Positions 1-7,146 are shown, numbered from the stretch's first letter. The stretch is DNA of 24,549 nucleotides from CAYRTD01 sp964426915 (GCA_964426915.1 CAYRTD010000046.1:1-24549), one strand, 5' to 3'. Program-made: numbers and translations. Notes: generated by a model from the letters alone, not told the origin.

Positions 1-321
1 TTTATTGCCGCCGGGGTTTTTCTTTTCCTCACTCCATTTGACCGGGATGAATTTTCATTTCGACTGAAAATCCGGAGCGATAGTCACCTATGCTAAAGCT
101 CCGGTGACAGAATGCGGAGGATTTGAGGGAGAAACCTCAAATATTTCGTCAGAAATTTTGCCCTGAATTGAGCGGGTTATAAATGATAAAGTAAAGAGGA
201 TTTTTTACTTTTCTCCGGGATAACATACATTGTTAAAGCCAGGATGTTTCGATTGTTATTATTATAATTTTCCCGACAAGAACTTCCCGAATTGAAGTCA
301 GTCAACAGAGTTGAGTGGTTC
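1..321. other. Left-edge stretch with no supportable gene
   Basis: No convincing reading frame is seen in either direction. Plus-strand frame 1 is open from the window edge to a stop at 94-96 (about 31 codons), so the tail of a gene outside the window cannot be excluded, but nothing in it is recognisable. The stretch holds several small inverted repeats: a 7-bp pair at 72-78/98-104, a perfect 8-bp stem with a 6-nt loop at 121-142, and an AT-only 8-bp stem at 188-195/204-211. None has the GC stem plus T-tract of a clear terminator for the citrate synthase gene that ends at 322 on the minus strand. Confidence 0.5.
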
Positions 322-1632
322 TTAGTGTTTTACTCCCATGGCAATCTTCTCAAGCATATCAGTTGTAATGGATTTTGGCCTCTCCAGGGGATAACCCAGT
401 GCCCTGTCCCATACAATGTTCGCACAAATACCAATAGCTCTGCCTATGCCGAATAATACGGTATAAAATTCATATTCCGTTACTCCGTAATGCCACTGAA
501 TAACTCCGGATTGAGCATCCACATTCGGCCAGGGATTTTTTGCCTTACCCTGTTCTTTTAATATTGGTGGCACAACTTTGTAAAGGATATCGGTATATTT
601 AAAAAGGGGATCATCATTAAGGTATTCTTTGGCAAAATCTCTCTGAATAGAATATCTCGGGTCAGTTTTTCTGAGAACAGCATGACCGTATCCGGGAATC
701 ACCTGACCTGAATTCAGGGTGTCCCAGACGAACTGGCGCATTTCATCCTCGGTAGGAATTTTTCCATCCATTTTTTCGTACAGATCCTGAATCCATCTGA
801 GCACCTCCTGATTGGCCAGTCCGTGAAGAGGTCCGGCAAGTCCGTTGATCATAGCAGAAATAGAAAGATAAATATCCGATAATGAACTCGCGACCAGATG
901 TCCGGTATGAGCACTGACATTACCACTTTCATGATCCGCATGAATAATGAAATGCATACGGGTCACATCGTCATAAGGCTTATCAATTCCCATCATGTGA
1001 GCGAAATTGCCCCCCATATCCAGGTTCGGATTGGATTGGATACGTTTTCCTTCTTTGTATAGTTTACGATAAATATAAGCACCGATTTCAGGAAGTTTCG
1101 CGAGTAAATTGAGTGCATCTTCATAGGTTGGATCCCAGTAGTCCAACTTATTGAGTCCTGCATGATATTTCTTGGTGAAAAAGGATTCCCGTGCCATTGT
1201 AAGTATTGCCGTACTGAATATTGACATTGGATGACTGCAGCAGGGGAATGAGTCAATAACTTCGTAGACATAACGCGGGAGTATCCTGCGCTTGGACATC
1301 TCATCGGCAACATCTGCAGCGTCTTTCTCATCCGGGAGGTCACCGGTTAAAAGAAGATAAATCAAACCTTCAACATATGGCATATTCCGTCCCTGGGGTT
1401 TTGGTAATTTTTCAAAAACCTGGGGTAAAGTATAGCCTCGGTAACGAATGCCTTCTTTAGGATCGAGATAGGAAATATCTGTTACCAAAGATTTTAAGCC
1501 CCGCATACCTCCTATAATTTGTGATATCGTTACCTGATCAACTACTGTATCTCCGTATTCCTTCACGAGTTTCTCAGTTCTGGGTCTCCAGCCCTGTATC
1601 TTATCATGAAGCTTCTGTTTTAAATTGGACAT
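322..1632 (-). CDS. gltA: Citrate synthase, eukaryotic/mitochondrial type
   Basis: Condenses oxaloacetate and acetyl-CoA to citrate in the cytoplasm, the entry step of the TCA cycle. The 436-residue protein reads like the mitochondrial enzyme rather than the hexameric E. coli enzyme. It has a GMRGLKSL and DPKEGIRYRGYTLP N-terminal block (about 42-70), HADHESGNVSAHTGHL at 231-246, NGLAGPLHGLANQEVL near 263-278, PGYGHAVLRKTDPRY at 313-327 and NPWPNVDAQSG at 366-376. The catalytic triad known from pig citrate synthase corresponds to His270, His317 and Asp372, all present. No organelle presequence is seen. The upstream DNA is A/T-rich with no Shine-Dalgarno sequence and no clear TAnnTTTG promoter. 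Enolase lies 782 bp upstream on the same strand. Mitochondrial-type citrate synthases are also known from Geobacteraceae, so the assignment is firm. The symbol gltA is the general bacterial name. Confidence 0.96.
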   Translation of the reverse strand: MSNLKQKLHDKIQGWRPRTEKLVKEYGDTVVDQVTISQIIGGMRGLKSLVTDISYLDPKEGIRYRGYTLPQVFEKLPKPQGRNMPYVEGLIYLLLTGDLPDEKDAADVADEMSKRRILPRYVYEVIDSFPCCSHPMSIFSTAILTMARESFFTKKYHAGLNKLDYWDPTYEDALNLLAKLPEIGAYIYRKLYKEGKRIQSNPNLDMGGNFAHMMGIDKPYDDVTRMHFIIHADHESGNVSAHTGHLVASSLSDIYLSISAMINGLAGPLHGLANQEVLRWIQDLYEKMDGKIPTEDEMRQFVWDTLNSGQVIPGYGHAVLRKTDPRYSIQRDFAKEYLNDDPLFKYTDILYKVVPPILKEQGKAKNPWPNVDAQSGVIQWHYGVTEYEFYTVLFGIGRAIGICANIVWDRALGYPLERPKSITTDMLEKIAMGVKH

Positions 1633-1716
1633 GGATTATTTTTTTGAATTTTTGTTATCAACAGTGATTCATAAATATAGTAAAAATTCACGTATTAACA
1701 CATCCTATGATTATAT

Positions 1717-1866
1717 TTAATTCTACTTTGACACATTAAAAAATCTTCCTGTTTTTTCCCCTTAATCCCTAAAGGGAACAGGAAGATTTTTATCCTTTCA
1801 CCCTTTAGGGCCGGGGAAAAAGGAAAAAAATTTCGTTAAAGTCTGAATCTGTCAAAGTAGAATTAA
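1717..1866. repeat. Nested inverted-repeat element between eno and citrate synthase
   Basis: A 150-bp block is bounded by a perfect 17-bp inverted repeat (1717-1733 and 1850-1866; the left arm reads TTAATTCTACTTTGACA). Inside are two interlocking inverted repeats. One is a perfect 15-bp pair (1739-1753/1777-1791) with A/T tracts at its ends, like a bidirectional terminator. The other pairs its loop with downstream DNA: 1753-1761 with 1813-1821 and 1767-1776 with 1801-1810. It could be a small non-autonomous mobile element (MITE-like), a terminator, or a structured leader for the citrate synthase gene. No clear target-site duplication is seen. Confidence 0.6.
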
Positions 1867-1931
1867 TAAATGTCAAAAAAAACATTTATATGTAAAAAGC
1901 GTGAAAAGCGGTTAAAAAGACAGTAAATCAT

Positions 1932-2098
1932 CGCCGAAAAAATGGCGTTGCCCTGGGCTGGTATAAGCTGGCCTTTCCTTGCTCCGCTGAGTCCTTCGCC
2001 ATGCGCCTACGCTGTAGCTTCAGCGCAAGCGTAAGGCTTCGGCCGCCGGTGAAAGCTTCGCAAAGGCGAGCAGGCCGGAATTGCATAACCGGGATTGC
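1932..2098. repeat. GC-rich palindromic intergenic element
   Basis: This block is much more GC-rich than the A/T-rich DNA on either side. It contains a cgcc/ggcg pair (1932-1935/1944-1947), a strong hairpin at 2005-2013/2028-2037 with one bulge, and looser complementarity between about 1970-1985 and 2066-2077. It has no credible coding frame; the longest small frame encodes about 30 residues. The composition and symmetry suggest a dispersed palindromic repeat of the kind often seen between Bacteroidota genes, but only one copy is in the window. Confidence 0.4.
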
Positions 2099-2153
2099 AA
2101 TACGTCAATGTTTGGATTGCTCAATTTTTTTAGACTTGTGTATAAAGAGTAGC

Positions 2154-2350
2154 CCCAGGAGGGAGGGGAATGTGTGATTTGCTTATTATCTGCTTTATTG
2201 ATTTTATATCGGCTGTTACATTCTTTATGCGCTATAGCAAGTCCCGAGAAATGTTATTTAGATAGTTGAATCAAAACCCCTCCCTCCTGGGTTAGGGAGG
2301 GAGGGGTGGGGCAGAAAGGAGGAATGCTTTCAGATTGTAAGTCCTTACAT
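2154..2350. repeat. Inverted-repeat element, copy A of a dispersed family
   Basis: A perfect 15-bp inverted repeat (2154-2168 and 2277-2291, core CCCAGGAGGGAGGGG) encloses a 108-nt A/T-rich spacer. The segment at about 2304-2345 (GGGTGGGGCA, then CTTTCAGATTGTAAGT at 2327-2342) recurs in the same order and orientation at 22041-22083 in the fusA-fusA2 intergenic region. The two are identical over the first 10 bases and over the 16-base 3' block. This marks both as members of one dispersed family. The left end of copy A is diverged or replaced relative to copy B. Confidence 0.6.
2273..2306 (-). terminator. Probable intrinsic terminator downstream of eno
   Basis: Read on the minus strand, a perfect 11-bp G/C stem (2296-2306 with 2277-2287) and an 8-nt loop are followed by TTTT, about 108 nt after the enolase stop. 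The stem is very strong but the T-tract is short. It also forms half of the repeat element at 2154-2350, so termination may be incidental to the repeat. Confidence 0.45.
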
Positions 2351-2414
2351 GTAAGACAGCCTTATTTATTAACTATTCATTTAATGAATAAATATTCCGG
2401 AAGAAAACATAAGA

Positions 2415-3707
2415 TTATTTTTCGTAACCATATATAGCCACATTACCGAGTTCTTCTTCGATTCTAAGAAGCTGGTTATATTTTGCCATACGGTCGGAAC
2501 GGCTGAGTGATCCGGTTTTAATCTGGCCTGAATTTGTTGCCACAGCGATATCTGCAATTGTAGCATCTTCGGTTTCCCCTGACCTGTGAGATGTAACTGT
2601 AGTAAATCCTGCACGGTGAGCCATTTCTATGGCATCAAGTGTTTCTGTAAGGGTTCCGATCTGATTAACTTTTATGAGGATAGAATTTGCACTACCCTGT
2701 TCAATTCCTTTTTTGAGGAATTCTACGTTGGTAACAAACAAGTCATCACCGACGATCTGACATCTATCTCCAATCATATCGGTTAGAATTTTCCATCCCT
2801 CCCAGTCTCCTTCATCCATTCCGTCTTCAATAGAATCGATGGGATACTTGGAGATAAGCTCAGCCAGGTATTCAGCTTGCTGAGTAGCATTTCTTTTTGC
2901 TCCATTCTCACCTTCAAACTTGGTATAATCGTAAACACCATCGTTGTAAAATTCAGATGCGGCACAATCCAATGCTATAGCTACTTCTCCGCCTTCCGAC
3001 TTTCTTCCGGGTTTATAACCGGCAGCTTCAATGGCCTTAATTATTGAATCGAGGGCATCTTCGGTTCCATCGAGACTGGGAGCAAATCCACCTTCGTCAC
3101 CAACAGCGGTACTTAAATTACGGTCTTTGAGAACTTTTTTGAGAGCATGGAAAATTTCGGCACCCATTTGTAAGCCTTCGCTGAAGGTTTTAGCTCCGAC
3201 AGGGCGTACCATAAATTCCTGGAATGCTATGGGAGCATCGGAATGAGATCCGCCATTAATGATATTCATCATGGGGACAGGGAGGGTTTTTGCATTAACG
3301 CCACCAATATATTTGTAGAGTGGCAGATCATGATAAGCGGCGGCAGCTTTTGCAACAGCCAAAGAAACTCCAAGCATAGCGTTTGCACCAAGTTCGCTTT
3401 TCGTTTTGGTTCCGTCGAGTTCCAGCATTTTTTTATCGATGGCAACCTGATCAAAGGCGCTCATCCCCAGAATTTCCTTTGCAATAAGGTTATTGACTTT
3501 ATCAACGGCTTTAAGAACACCTTTACCAAGGTAACGGTTCTTATCACCATCGCGAAGTTCCAGAGCTTCGTTTTCTCCGGTTGAAGCGCCGGAGGGAACA
3601 GCAGCTCTCCCCATATCGCCGGTAGAAAGAATAACTTCAACTTCAATAGTTGGATTTCCGCGTGAATCCAGTATTTCGCGTGCATGTACGTCAACAATTT
3701 GTCCCAT
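2415..3707 (-). CDS. eno: Enolase (phosphopyruvate hydratase)
   Basis: Interconverts 2-phosphoglycerate and phosphoenolpyruvate in glycolysis and gluconeogenesis; cytoplasmic and Mg-dependent. Full length at 430 residues, starting MGQIVDVHAREILDSRGNP. Mg ligands by family alignment are Asp247 (ALDC), Glu294 (SIEDGMDEGDW) and Asp321 (VGDDLF). Catalytic residues are Glu164, Glu205 (GDEGGFAPS), Lys346 (LIKVNQIGTLTET) and Lys397 (QIKTGSLSRSDR). The SHRSGETED signature is at 373-381. The gene follows rplQ on the same strand but is cut off from it by the terminator at 3744-3778, so it probably has its own promoter; a TAAATTTG element overlaps that terminator. The rplQ-eno-citrate synthase order recalls the rplQ-(carA)-eno-citrate synthase order I remember from other Bacteroidota; carA is not here. 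Confidence 0.98.
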   Translation of the reverse strand: MGQIVDVHAREILDSRGNPTIEVEVILSTGDMGRAAVPSGASTGENEALELRDGDKNRYLGKGVLKAVDKVNNLIAKEILGMSAFDQVAIDKKMLELDGTKTKSELGANAMLGVSLAVAKAAAAYHDLPLYKYIGGVNAKTLPVPMMNIINGGSHSDAPIAFQEFMVRPVGAKTFSEGLQMGAEIFHALKKVLKDRNLSTAVGDEGGFAPSLDGTEDALDSIIKAIEAAGYKPGRKSEGGEVAIALDCAASEFYNDGVYDYTKFEGENGAKRNATQQAEYLAELISKYPIDSIEDGMDEGDWEGWKILTDMIGDRCQIVGDDLFVTNVEFLKKGIEQGSANSILIKVNQIGTLTETLDAIEMAHRAGFTTVTSHRSGETEDATIADIAVATNSGQIKTGSLSRSDRMAKYNQLLRIEEELGNVAIYGYEK

Positions 3708-3743
3708 AATAATGATTTTATAAATGAATGAATAATATGTAAT

Positions 3744-3778
3744 AAAAAAAGGGATAAAGTCAAGAAAAGCTTTATCCC
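3744..3778 (-). terminator. Intrinsic terminator of the ribosomal supercluster, after rplQ
   Basis: On the minus strand a perfect 9-bp stem (GGGATAAAG at 3778-3770 with CTTTATCCC at 3759-3751) with a 10-nt loop is followed directly by seven T residues (3750-3744). It lies 34 nt past the rplQ stop and 37 nt before the eno start, so it separates the ribosomal operon from enolase. Confidence 0.88.
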
Positions 3779-3781
3779 CTA

Positions 3782-3789
3782 CAAATTTA
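3782..3789 (-). promoter_or_regulatory. Possible -7 element for eno overlapping the terminator
   Basis: On the minus strand the sequence is TAAATTTG, a match to the Bacteroidota -7 consensus TAnnTTTG. A transcript starting 6-8 nt downstream would begin inside the first arm of the terminator hairpin. It would lack part of the stem and so could escape termination. No good -33 TTG lies at the expected distance, so this is only suggestive. Confidence 0.28.
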
Positions 3790-3811
3790 AAAGAAAGACA
3801 TTAAATTATCC

Positions 3812-4564
3812 TTAAGATTCTTTTTTATCTTCTTCTTTATCGTCCTTTTTAGCTTCTTCTTCAGGTTTTTCTTCTGTAGCTTCTGCTTTTGGTTCTTTTT
3901 CAGAGGATTCCGGAATTTCGGTTTTCACCTCTTCAGATTCTTCCTTTTCCTTTTTAGCTTCTTTTTCCGGAGTTGCCTGGTTTTTCGGCTCTTCAGATTC
4001 CTGTTCTAAGTTTTCAACAGTTTCTGTCTCAGCTTCAGCCTCTGCCTTAACTTCACTGGTATCTCCTTCAGCCGTAGAAGAGTCTGCTTTAGCTTCGGTA
4101 GCATGTTCAGCTCCAACATCAGCCTCTGCTTTCTTCTTCGATCCGCCGCCTCTTCTTCTGCGACGTGTACCACCTGTTTCTTTAGTTTCTGTGATCAGGT
4201 TAGGATTAAAGTCAACCAGTTCGATCATAGCCATCTCTGCATTGTCGCCAAGACGGTTCTGGTCAAGTTTCAGTATTCGGGTATAACCTCCCGCTCTTTC
4301 CATAACCTTTGGCGATACCTCACGGAAAAGTTCTGAAACAGCGTCTTTATCTTGTAAATAGCTAAATACAACCCTTCTTGAATGCGTGGTATCGTCCTTG
4401 GATTTTGTGATCAAAGGTTCAATATAACCACGGAGCGCTTTTGCTTTTGCTGTAGTGGTTGTGATCCTCTTTTCCTTAATAAGTGATGCCGCCATGTTTG
4501 CGAGCATAGCCTTCCTGTGAGGGGCTTTTCTGCTTAAATGATTGAAACCTTTCCTGTGTCTCAT
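3812..4564 (-). CDS. rplQ: 50S ribosomal protein L17 (bL17) with a long acidic C-terminal tail
   Basis: Large-subunit protein near the polypeptide exit side of the ribosome. Residues 1-120 are a normal L17 domain, starting MRHRKGFNHLSRKAPHRKAM and containing EKRITTTTAKAKALRGYIEP. Residues 121-250 are an added low-complexity tail. It opens with an Arg/Lys patch (TRRRRRGGGSKKK, 133-145) and then becomes rich in Glu, Lys, Ala and Ser, strongly acidic overall and probably disordered. E. coli L17 has 127 residues and no such tail; Bacteroidota L17 proteins commonly carry shorter extensions. The frame stays open and in phase to its stop 34 nt before the terminator, so the tail looks genuine. The gene follows rpoA after 6 nt and is the last of the supercluster. 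Confidence 0.96.
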   Translation of the reverse strand: MRHRKGFNHLSRKAPHRKAMLANMAASLIKEKRITTTTAKAKALRGYIEPLITKSKDDTTHSRRVVFSYLQDKDAVSELFREVSPKVMERAGGYTRILKLDQNRLGDNAEMAMIELVDFNPNLITETKETGGTRRRRRGGGSKKKAEADVGAEHATEAKADSSTAEGDTSEVKAEAEAETETVENLEQESEEPKNQATPEKEAKKEKEESEEVKTEIPESSEKEPKAEATEEKPEEEAKKDDKEEDKKES

Positions 4565-4570
4565 TTTTCC

Positions 4571-5563
4571 TTATTCCTTGTCTAATTTATATTTCGTAAT
4601 ATCCATACCGAAATTCAGGTTCATCGTTGTTAGTAATTCTTCAAGCTCAGTGAGTGATTTTTTACCAAAATTTCTGAATTTCAGAAGATCATTTTTATTA
4701 AATTTCACCAGATCTCCCAGCGTATCAACCTCTGCAGCCTTGAGACAATTCAGTGCACGGACTGAAAGATCAAGATCAACGAGTTTTGTTTTAAGTAACT
4801 GGCGCATATGCAGGACTTCCTCATCAAATTCTTCATTTGCAAATTTTTCGTCTGAATTGAGTGTAATCTTTTCATCGGAAAATAACATGAAGTGATAAAT
4901 AAGGATCTTTGCTGCTTCTTTTAAGGCCTCTTTTGGGTGAACAGAACCATCAGTTTCAATATCGAGGATCAGTTTTTCATAATCGGTCTTTTGCTCGACA
5001 CGATAATTTTCAACTGAATACTTCACATTCTTTATAGGAGTGTGTATAGCATCAACAGAAATAAGACCAAATTCAGGATCCAGGGGCTTGTTTTCATCAG
5101 CAGGAACATAACCTCTACCTTTATTGATGGAAAATTCGACCTGAAGTTTCACATCCGGTTCCATTCTGCATATAACAAGATCAGGATTCAAAACTTTAAA
5201 TCCACTCAAAAATTTTTGCAGGTCACCAGCTTTAAATTCTTCCTGTCCGGAAATGGTAACCATAATTTTCTCATCATTTATATCCTCAATCTGCTTCTTA
5301 AAACGGATCTGCTTAAGGTTAAGGATAATTTGAGTCAGATCTTCAATTACACCTGTAATTGTAGAAAACTCATGCTCCACCCCTTCAATTTTTATATTGG
5401 TTATAGCATACCCTTCCAGAGAAGAAAGTAATATTCTTCTAAGGGCATTTCCGACAGTGATGCCATAACCAGGTTCAAGGGGACGAAACTCGAATTTACC
5501 AGCATGGTCATCGGCTTCGAGCATAATAACCTTATCCGGTTTTTGGAAAGCTAAAATTGCCAT
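4571..5563 (-). CDS. rpoA: DNA-directed RNA polymerase subunit alpha
   Basis: Alpha subunit, whose dimer nucleates core RNA polymerase assembly. It is 330 residues. The N-terminal assembly domain (about 1-235) carries EPGYGITVGNALRRILLSSL at 30-49. The C-terminal domain (about 258-320) has LDLSVRALNCLKAAEVDTLGDL and FGKKSLTELEELL, the helix-hairpin-helix fold that touches UP-element DNA and activators. Arg269 lines up with the DNA-binding Arg265 of E. coli alpha. A charged linker rich in Glu/Asp joins the domains. It sits between rpsD (15-nt gap) and rplQ (6-nt gap), its usual place at the end of the alpha operon. Confidence 0.98.
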   Translation of the reverse strand: MAILAFQKPDKVIMLEADDHAGKFEFRPLEPGYGITVGNALRRILLSSLEGYAITNIKIEGVEHEFSTITGVIEDLTQIILNLKQIRFKKQIEDINDEKIMVTISGQEEFKAGDLQKFLSGFKVLNPDLVICRMEPDVKLQVEFSINKGRGYVPADENKPLDPEFGLISVDAIHTPIKNVKYSVENYRVEQKTDYEKLILDIETDGSVHPKEALKEAAKILIYHFMLFSDEKITLNSDEKFANEEFDEEVLHMRQLLKTKLVDLDLSVRALNCLKAAEVDTLGDLVKFNKNDLLKFRNFGKKSLTELEELLTTMNLNFGMDITKYKLDKE

Positions 5564-5578
5564 AAATTGTTAATTATT

Positions 5579-6187
5579 TTATTTTGAATATAATTCTACG
5601 ATTAACTGTTCCTTGATTGTTTCAGGAATTTCCCCTCTTTCAGGAACATTCAGAAATTTACCTGCCATTTGTGAACCATCCCACTCAAGCCATGCATAAG
5701 CGCCTGTGCGGTGTGATTCAAGAGATTCTGTGATGGCAGGAAGAGACTTTGATCTTTCCCTTATTCCTACAATATCTCCTGCTTTGAGGCTATAGGAAGG
5801 AATATTGACCACATCTCCGTTCACGGTGATATGTCTGTGTGAAACCAGCTGACGTGCACCTGATCTTGTGGGTGCTATCCCAAGACGGTAAACAACATTA
5901 TCAAGTCTTGCTTCAAGAAGTTGCAGCAAAGCCTCACCGGTTACACCTTTACTTGCTGATGCCTGAACAAACATTTTACGGAACTGCTTTTCAAGTACAC
6001 CATAGGTGTATTTGGCTTTTTGTTTCTCCTGCAATTGCAGTCCATATTCAGAAGTTTTCCTTCTTCTTTTATTACCTCCGTGCTGTCCGGGAGGGTAATT
6101 TTTCTTCTCAAATGCTCTGTCAGTCCCAAAAATGGGCTCGCCAAATTTTCTGGCAATTTTTGTTCTTGGTCCTCTATATCTCGCCAT
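5579..6187 (-). CDS. rpsD: 30S ribosomal protein S4 (uS4)
   Basis: Primary 16S rRNA-binding assembly protein; in E. coli it is also the translational repressor of the alpha operon. It is 202 residues, starting MARYRGPRTKIARKFGEPIF. The S4 RNA-binding domain spans about 93-155, with RLDNVVYRLG and ARQLVSHRHITVNG. The N-terminal region lacks the four-cysteine zinc cluster found in some S4 proteins, so this is the zinc-free form. The gap to rpsK upstream is 25 nt and purely A/T-rich. No autoregulatory pseudoknot could be recognised by eye. Confidence 0.98.
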   Translation of the reverse strand: MARYRGPRTKIARKFGEPIFGTDRAFEKKNYPPGQHGGNKRRRKTSEYGLQLQEKQKAKYTYGVLEKQFRKMFVQASASKGVTGEALLQLLEARLDNVVYRLGIAPTRSGARQLVSHRHITVNGDVVNIPSYSLKAGDIVGIRERSKSLPAITESLESHRTGAYAWLEWDGSQMAGKFLNVPERGEIPETIKEQLIVELYSK

Positions 6188-6212
6188 TTATATAATTGTT
6201 TTCAATTTAATA

Positions 6213-6602
6213 TTAAACCCTTCTTCTCTTTGCCGGACGGCATCCGTTATGTGGCAAAGGTGTTACATCTACAATTTCTGTAACCTCAATACCCTGCGAA
6301 CTGATGGTCCTTATAGCTGATTCTCTCCCTGAGCCTGGTCCTTTTACAAAAACCTTAACTTTCCTCAGTCCGGAATCGAATGCAATTTTCGCACAATCCT
6401 GAGCGGCCATCTGCGCGGCGTAGGGTGTATTCTTCTTAGACCCTCTGAAACCCATTTTTCCGGATGATGCCCATGAAATAACCTGACCGCTGTTATTGGT
6501 CATTGAAATGATAATATTGTTGAACGAAGCATGTATATGTGCCTGTCCTGTTGGTTCAACATTAACAACTTTTTTCTTTGACGATCCTGTCTTTTTTGCC
6601 AT
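6213..6602 (-). CDS. rpsK: 30S ribosomal protein S11 (uS11)
   Basis: Platform protein of the small subunit near the mRNA exit and the 3' end of 16S rRNA. It is 129 residues. After a short Lys-rich N-terminus it has the family core with HASFNNIIISMTN, KGPGSGRESAIRTI and the C-terminal PLPHNGCRPAKRRRV. Length and motifs are standard. It lies 11 nt after rpsM in the alpha-operon order rpsM-rpsK-rpsD-rpoA-rplQ. Confidence 0.98.
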   Translation of the reverse strand: MAKKTGSSKKKVVNVEPTGQAHIHASFNNIIISMTNNSGQVISWASSGKMGFRGSKKNTPYAAQMAAQDCAKIAFDSGLRKVKVFVKGPGSGRESAIRTISSQGIEVTEIVDVTPLPHNGCRPAKRRRV

Positions 6603-6613
6603 CTTAAAAAATC

Positions 6614-6991
6614 TTATTTAGTTGCTTTCTTTTTATTTGCCACAGTCTTTTTTCTACCCTTTCGTGTCCTGGCATTGTTCTTCGTACTTTGTCCTCTCAC
6701 AGGAAGTCCAATACGATGCCGTATCCCCCTGTAGGAACCAATATCCATAAGACGTTTGATATTCATTTGAACAGATGAACGGAGTTCACCTTCCACTTTG
6801 AATTCTTCGTTAACGATTTTACGGATCACCGATATCTGGTCATCGGTCCAGTCACTTACCTTTATATTAGGGTCTACACCAGATCTCTCAAGAATTTTCC
6901 TGGCAGAACTGTTACCAATTCCATAAATGTAGGTTAATCCTACTTGTCCTCTTTTGTTTTTTGGCAGATCAACGCCAACGATTCTAGCCAT
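6614..6991 (-). CDS. rpsM: 30S ribosomal protein S13 (uS13)
   Basis: Head protein of the small subunit that contacts the P-site tRNA and forms bridges to the large subunit through L5. It is 125 residues, starting MARIVGVDLPKNKRGQVGLT. It contains the helix-two-turn-helix region (YGIGNSSARKIL) and the GIRHRIGLPVRGQ block, then a strongly basic tail (RTRKGRKKTVANKKKATK). It follows rpmJ after 30 nt, the widest gap in the supercluster. Confidence 0.98.
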   Translation of the reverse strand: MARIVGVDLPKNKRGQVGLTYIYGIGNSSARKILERSGVDPNIKVSDWTDDQISVIRKIVNEEFKVEGELRSSVQMNIKRLMDIGSYRGIRHRIGLPVRGQSTKNNARTRKGRKKTVANKKKATK

Positions 6992-7021
6992 AATTATATC
7001 TAAAATTTAATATTTTTAATA

Positions 7022-7138
7022 TTATCCCTGACGCTGTTTAAACTTCGGATTCTTTTTGTTGATCACATACAAGCGTCCTTTTCTTCTTACGATCTTGCAG
7101 TCTGCACTGCGTTTTTTAACAGATGCTCTAACTTTCAT
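7022..7138 (-). CDS. rpmJ: 50S ribosomal protein L36 (bL36)
   Basis: Smallest large-subunit protein, binding 23S rRNA near the base of the stalk. I translated it directly as 38 residues: it begins MKVRASVKKRSADCKIVRRK and ends INKKNPKFKQRQG, followed by TAA. Only one cysteine (Cys14) is present, so the four-ligand zinc ribbon of zinc-binding L36 is absent and this is the zinc-independent form. It lies between infA (8-nt gap) and rpsM (30-nt gap), the normal place for this gene. Confidence 0.96.
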   Translation of the reverse strand: MKVRASVKKRSADCKIVRRKGRLYVINKKNPKFKQRQG

Positions 7139-7146
7139 TTTTCTAA

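Noticed and set aside
1..96. Plus-strand frame open from the window edge to a stop at 94-96, possibly the end of a gene
   Set aside because: Only about 31 codons, no recognisable motif, and no start in view; too little to call a gene.
121..142. Perfect 8-bp hairpin considered as the citrate synthase terminator
   Set aside because: It lies 180 nt past the stop codon, has a modest stem and no T-tract on the minus strand.
1942..2034. Small plus-strand frame of 30 codons beginning MALPWAGISWPF
   Set aside because: It lies entirely within the GC-rich palindromic element, whose symmetry explains the sequence; no promoter or ribosome-binding context supports it.
3243..3584. 113-codon open frame opposite eno
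   Set aside because: Antisense shadow of the conserved enolase gene with no independent support.
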